Assembly (NCBI GenBank): GCA_013180625.2
Contig: SNVD02004904.1
Span: forward strand, 62,001 to 126,000
DNA from: Boswellia sacra
Lineage: Eukaryota > Streptophyta > Magnoliopsida > Sapindales > Burseraceae
Direction of reading: 5' to 3'
Length of the DNA stretch: 64,000 nt
The notes under the pieces are model-generated. The model was not told the DNA's origin. It made no database searches and was given only the letters and a program-made list of their open reading frames with translations. Position 1 is the stretch's first letter; every line of letters starts with the position of its first letter. Made by a program: the position numbers and the translations under genes. Positions 61,396 to 64,000 of the stretch are shown here, one piece after another.

Positions 61396-64000
61396 AGATG
61401 TTATCTGCTTTTCATTGCCTCATTGTTTGGTTATTTTTGGTGATTTTCTTGTAAAATGGGATGAGTACTCATAATTGGCAGTGTTTTTTTTGGTTAAAGT
61501 TGTAAATGATTTTCTCACTGGCTTAGTCCTGATTACGTTGAGATGATAACATTTTGTCAATAAGATTGTTGATATATGGTTGCTTGTCTTGACTCATTAA
61601 TTGCTCCACCACTTTAGCCTTTAGGTTATTCCCTGTTAACATATTGATGTTATTTTTATTTTGTTAAAGAGAAGAAAAATCCGAGTATGTGAAATCGCAG
61701 CTTTGCAAGGAGCAGAGCTGCATGGAAAGCATATATATAACATGTAATTATATAGGTAAATATAAACAACTGTTAATCACAAAGCTATGTTTTTGATTGT
61801 CAAGTAGTGTAGAGTTGAAAGAGAAAATCGTGTTAGTATATATAAACAACTGTTAATCATAAAGCTATGTTTTTGATTGTCAAGTAAAGTTGAAAGAGAA
61901 AATCGTGTTAGTATATATGCAGAGAAAGCATGTTATTTCGTAATGGAAGTTTTAAGCTTGTTTTCGGTAGTTCTTCAGGTGAAGCAATTCCTTCTGTTCT
62001 GGCCACAGTGATATCTAGTTCTTAAAGTGAATTTTACATGGACTGGATTGACATTTAATGTATGCACAATGTTGTCTTCAGTCTGCTAAGCTTGTTGAAG
62101 GAGAATATATAAAAAACCATAGTGTTTAGACATGATATATAGACTTCTAATATGTTGTTGCTCATTATGTAATTCAATTGCTGAGTAATGTAGCCTTGAT
62201 GAGCAAAGCCAATGTCTTGGCTATAGGCAAGATGGAATATTGCATAAGCAAAAAATTAATGTTTTGCAAATGGTCTGTGTGTAAGCTGGAGTTTTCTTTT
62301 GTCTTCAAATTTTTAATTGATTATCATTTTGTGCATGCATGGAAGATATTCTTAAGACATTAATTTAAGTACTGTACTTTTTCTAAAATTTTATTGTGTG
62401 CTGTATATCAATTATATATCTGCCGGGTTTACTGTATTAGATTACAAGTTATTGTATTTTAACCTTAAAAATTTGCCAATAGATCAAAACCCAATATTTT
62501 ATGTTAAATTAGAGAATTGATATGTTTGTGAAAATTCTGGTAAGATTGCGCTTGTAACTAGTTTTAATTCGTTAATGAAATGGCTGCTGAGAAGTATTTT
62601 AATTAGCAACGTGTAGTAGTGGACTCGAAATTTCTCTTTCAGTTGGCCCCACGGTTTTTTAGACTTTTTGTCAGTCAAATAGGACTCGTAATCAAAACAT
62701 TTTATTTCAAATAAACACAACTCAATTTCGCTATAACAAACAATATATCAAAACAATCTGTGCTTTTACTTTTAAGGTTTACTGCTAATTTCTTCACTTT
62801 ACAAAAACCTTAACAATCAAAATCAACATTGTGCCATTTATTTATTTTATTTTTTTACACAGCAGCAATAGGGGCTCTAGAATATTGTTGAGTGAGTCCA
62901 TTGTTATTCATCATTGTTTCTCAACAGCTGCTGCCATATATTACTCCAGCAATCAAACCAAGTGAATTAAGCAGGCCTAAGCACCACATCAGCATCCCCA
63001 TTATTTCTCCACTTTATAAAAACAATACTACATAAACTATTAAACATATTGTGAAAAAATTTCATACCATGTCCACTATGCAATATCCAAAATGTACATC
63101 AGTTTCCTTGCACGTCCTGATCCAAATTCATGTTCTCCACTGCATCCAAAACAAGAATTTCAATTCCAATTTCAAGTACTCAACAGTATACATTGTAGCA
63201 TGCATGCAAGAACATAAGCATTGAAATGTATAATAATGTGGGATATTGGCAAGTTATAATTGCTCCACTGACCTGCATGCCCAAGCAATCCACTGAAGCG
63301 GCAGTAGCGGCATATAATAATCGACTTTCCTATGATGAGTGAATGATTGTTCAACGTATATAAGACTGACAAATACATATATATATCCGCAGTTAACCCC
63401 AAGAGAGCCCATCAATTCTAGAACGTTTTCATGAGTCTTGAACTCATGCGTCCATCAGTTGAGGTTGATGTTTCCAGGAAAACCTTTACTATTTAGTTTT
63501 TAAGAAGAGAAACTATTCAAAAGGTAATCAAAACTCCGCATTTAGATTATAAGGACAATTTAGGATTTTAATGATACATATATAGAGATGGGTCCAATGA
63601 GATAAAATGCCGGGATTGAGTAAATAAACTCTTTTTTATTTTTTTTTAATAACCTGAAAATCTCTTACAATTTCTTGATCGTCAAGTTCTTAACCTTGCA
63701 AACTTGAAAGTCTGAAACATGCGAGACATATACAATTTTAATAAAATTTTATAATATATTTATATAATTATATTAATGCGAAAAGTTTTTTGAAGGGATA
63801 TAATGAACTCTTGCATGTAGGTTTGTTTAATAAAATTTTACAAATATATTTATTATGCATGTTATATCAATTCTTACTCTCCCTTTTCCCCAAATTTATT
63901 TTGAGGCTGTTTATGGTTTTTACACTTCGATTTGTTTTTTTTTTAAATTATTTAAATGAAACCCAAATATTTGGTGACCTAATTTAATTTCTTCGTAATA
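61396..64000. other. 3' flank and intergenic DNA without a supported gene
   Basis: An 80-bp tandem duplication is listed separately. On the minus strand near 63010-62935 an open stretch MGMLMWCLGLLNSLGLIAGV ends in TGA at about 62929. Near 63340-63270 another, IIICRYCRFSGLLGHAG, is followed by GTCAGT. They could be terminal and internal exons of a gene, but the acceptors and further exons were not found. The rest is A+T-rich. Confidence 0.4.
61761..61916. repeat. Tandem duplication of about 80 bp
   Basis: Two units, 61761-61840 and 61841-61916, share TATAAACAACTGTTAATCA, AAAGCTATGTTTTTGATTGT, CAAGTA and GAAAGAGAAAATCGTGTTAG. They differ mainly by a short deletion (AGTGTAGAG versus AAAG), which shows recent duplication. 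Confidence 0.9.

Overview
This window is nuclear DNA from a flowering plant, almost certainly a eudicot. The genes have many GT-AG introns. Their products are plant- or plastid-specific: a thylakoid-lumen D1-processing protease, an AMT1 ammonium transporter and the RH13 helicase. The long A+T-rich intergenic DNA is full of decayed transposable elements. The species cannot be fixed from the sequence alone.

Layout. 1-2.8 kb: a decayed two-ORF PIF/Harbinger transposon on the minus strand (HARBI1-type nuclease and Myb/SANT-like partner). 2.8-13 kb: gene-poor, with a near-perfect 0.12 kb direct repeat, a broken copy of a plastid bS6/RFC3-like gene, a two-exon fragment of unknown origin, and a large cluster of a palindrome related to GCACGAC-NNN-GTCGTGC that ends in four tandem 73-bp units. 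13.2-14.4 kb: a solo LTR flanked by TTATA target duplications. 14.9-16.4 kb: an uncharacterised two-exon membrane protein. 18.0-25.1 kb (minus): a 13-exon CTPA gene. 25.3-26.9 kb: another decayed palindrome block, split by a 1257-bp element with TAA target duplications. 30.2-31.7 kb (minus): an intronless AMT1 gene. 31.8-40.5 kb: intergenic, with a dispersed repeat family, microsatellites and a 22-bp minisatellite with higher-order structure. 40.6-50.4 kb (minus): a 15-exon RH13-type DEAD-box helicase gene. It is divergent from a five-exon HAD-phosphatase gene at 51.0-58.3 kb (plus), whose 5.4-kb first intron holds a Gypsy-type retrotransposon remnant and an inverted LTR. 59.7-61.4 kb: a tRNA-Lys-like relic with an internal duplication, then a gene of unknown function with cell-cycle-like promoter motifs. 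61.4-64 kb: no convincing gene.

The genes do not form one pathway. CTPA matures the photosystem II D1 protein, AMT1 imports ammonium, RH13 probably acts in ribosome biogenesis and the HAD protein is a small-molecule phosphatase candidate. The most unusual content is non-coding: the palindrome family and the element inserted in its core, the inverted LTR arrangement, the minisatellite and the rearranged tRNA relic. Exon boundaries were read by eye from splice sites, phase continuity and remembered family sequence; no search was run.
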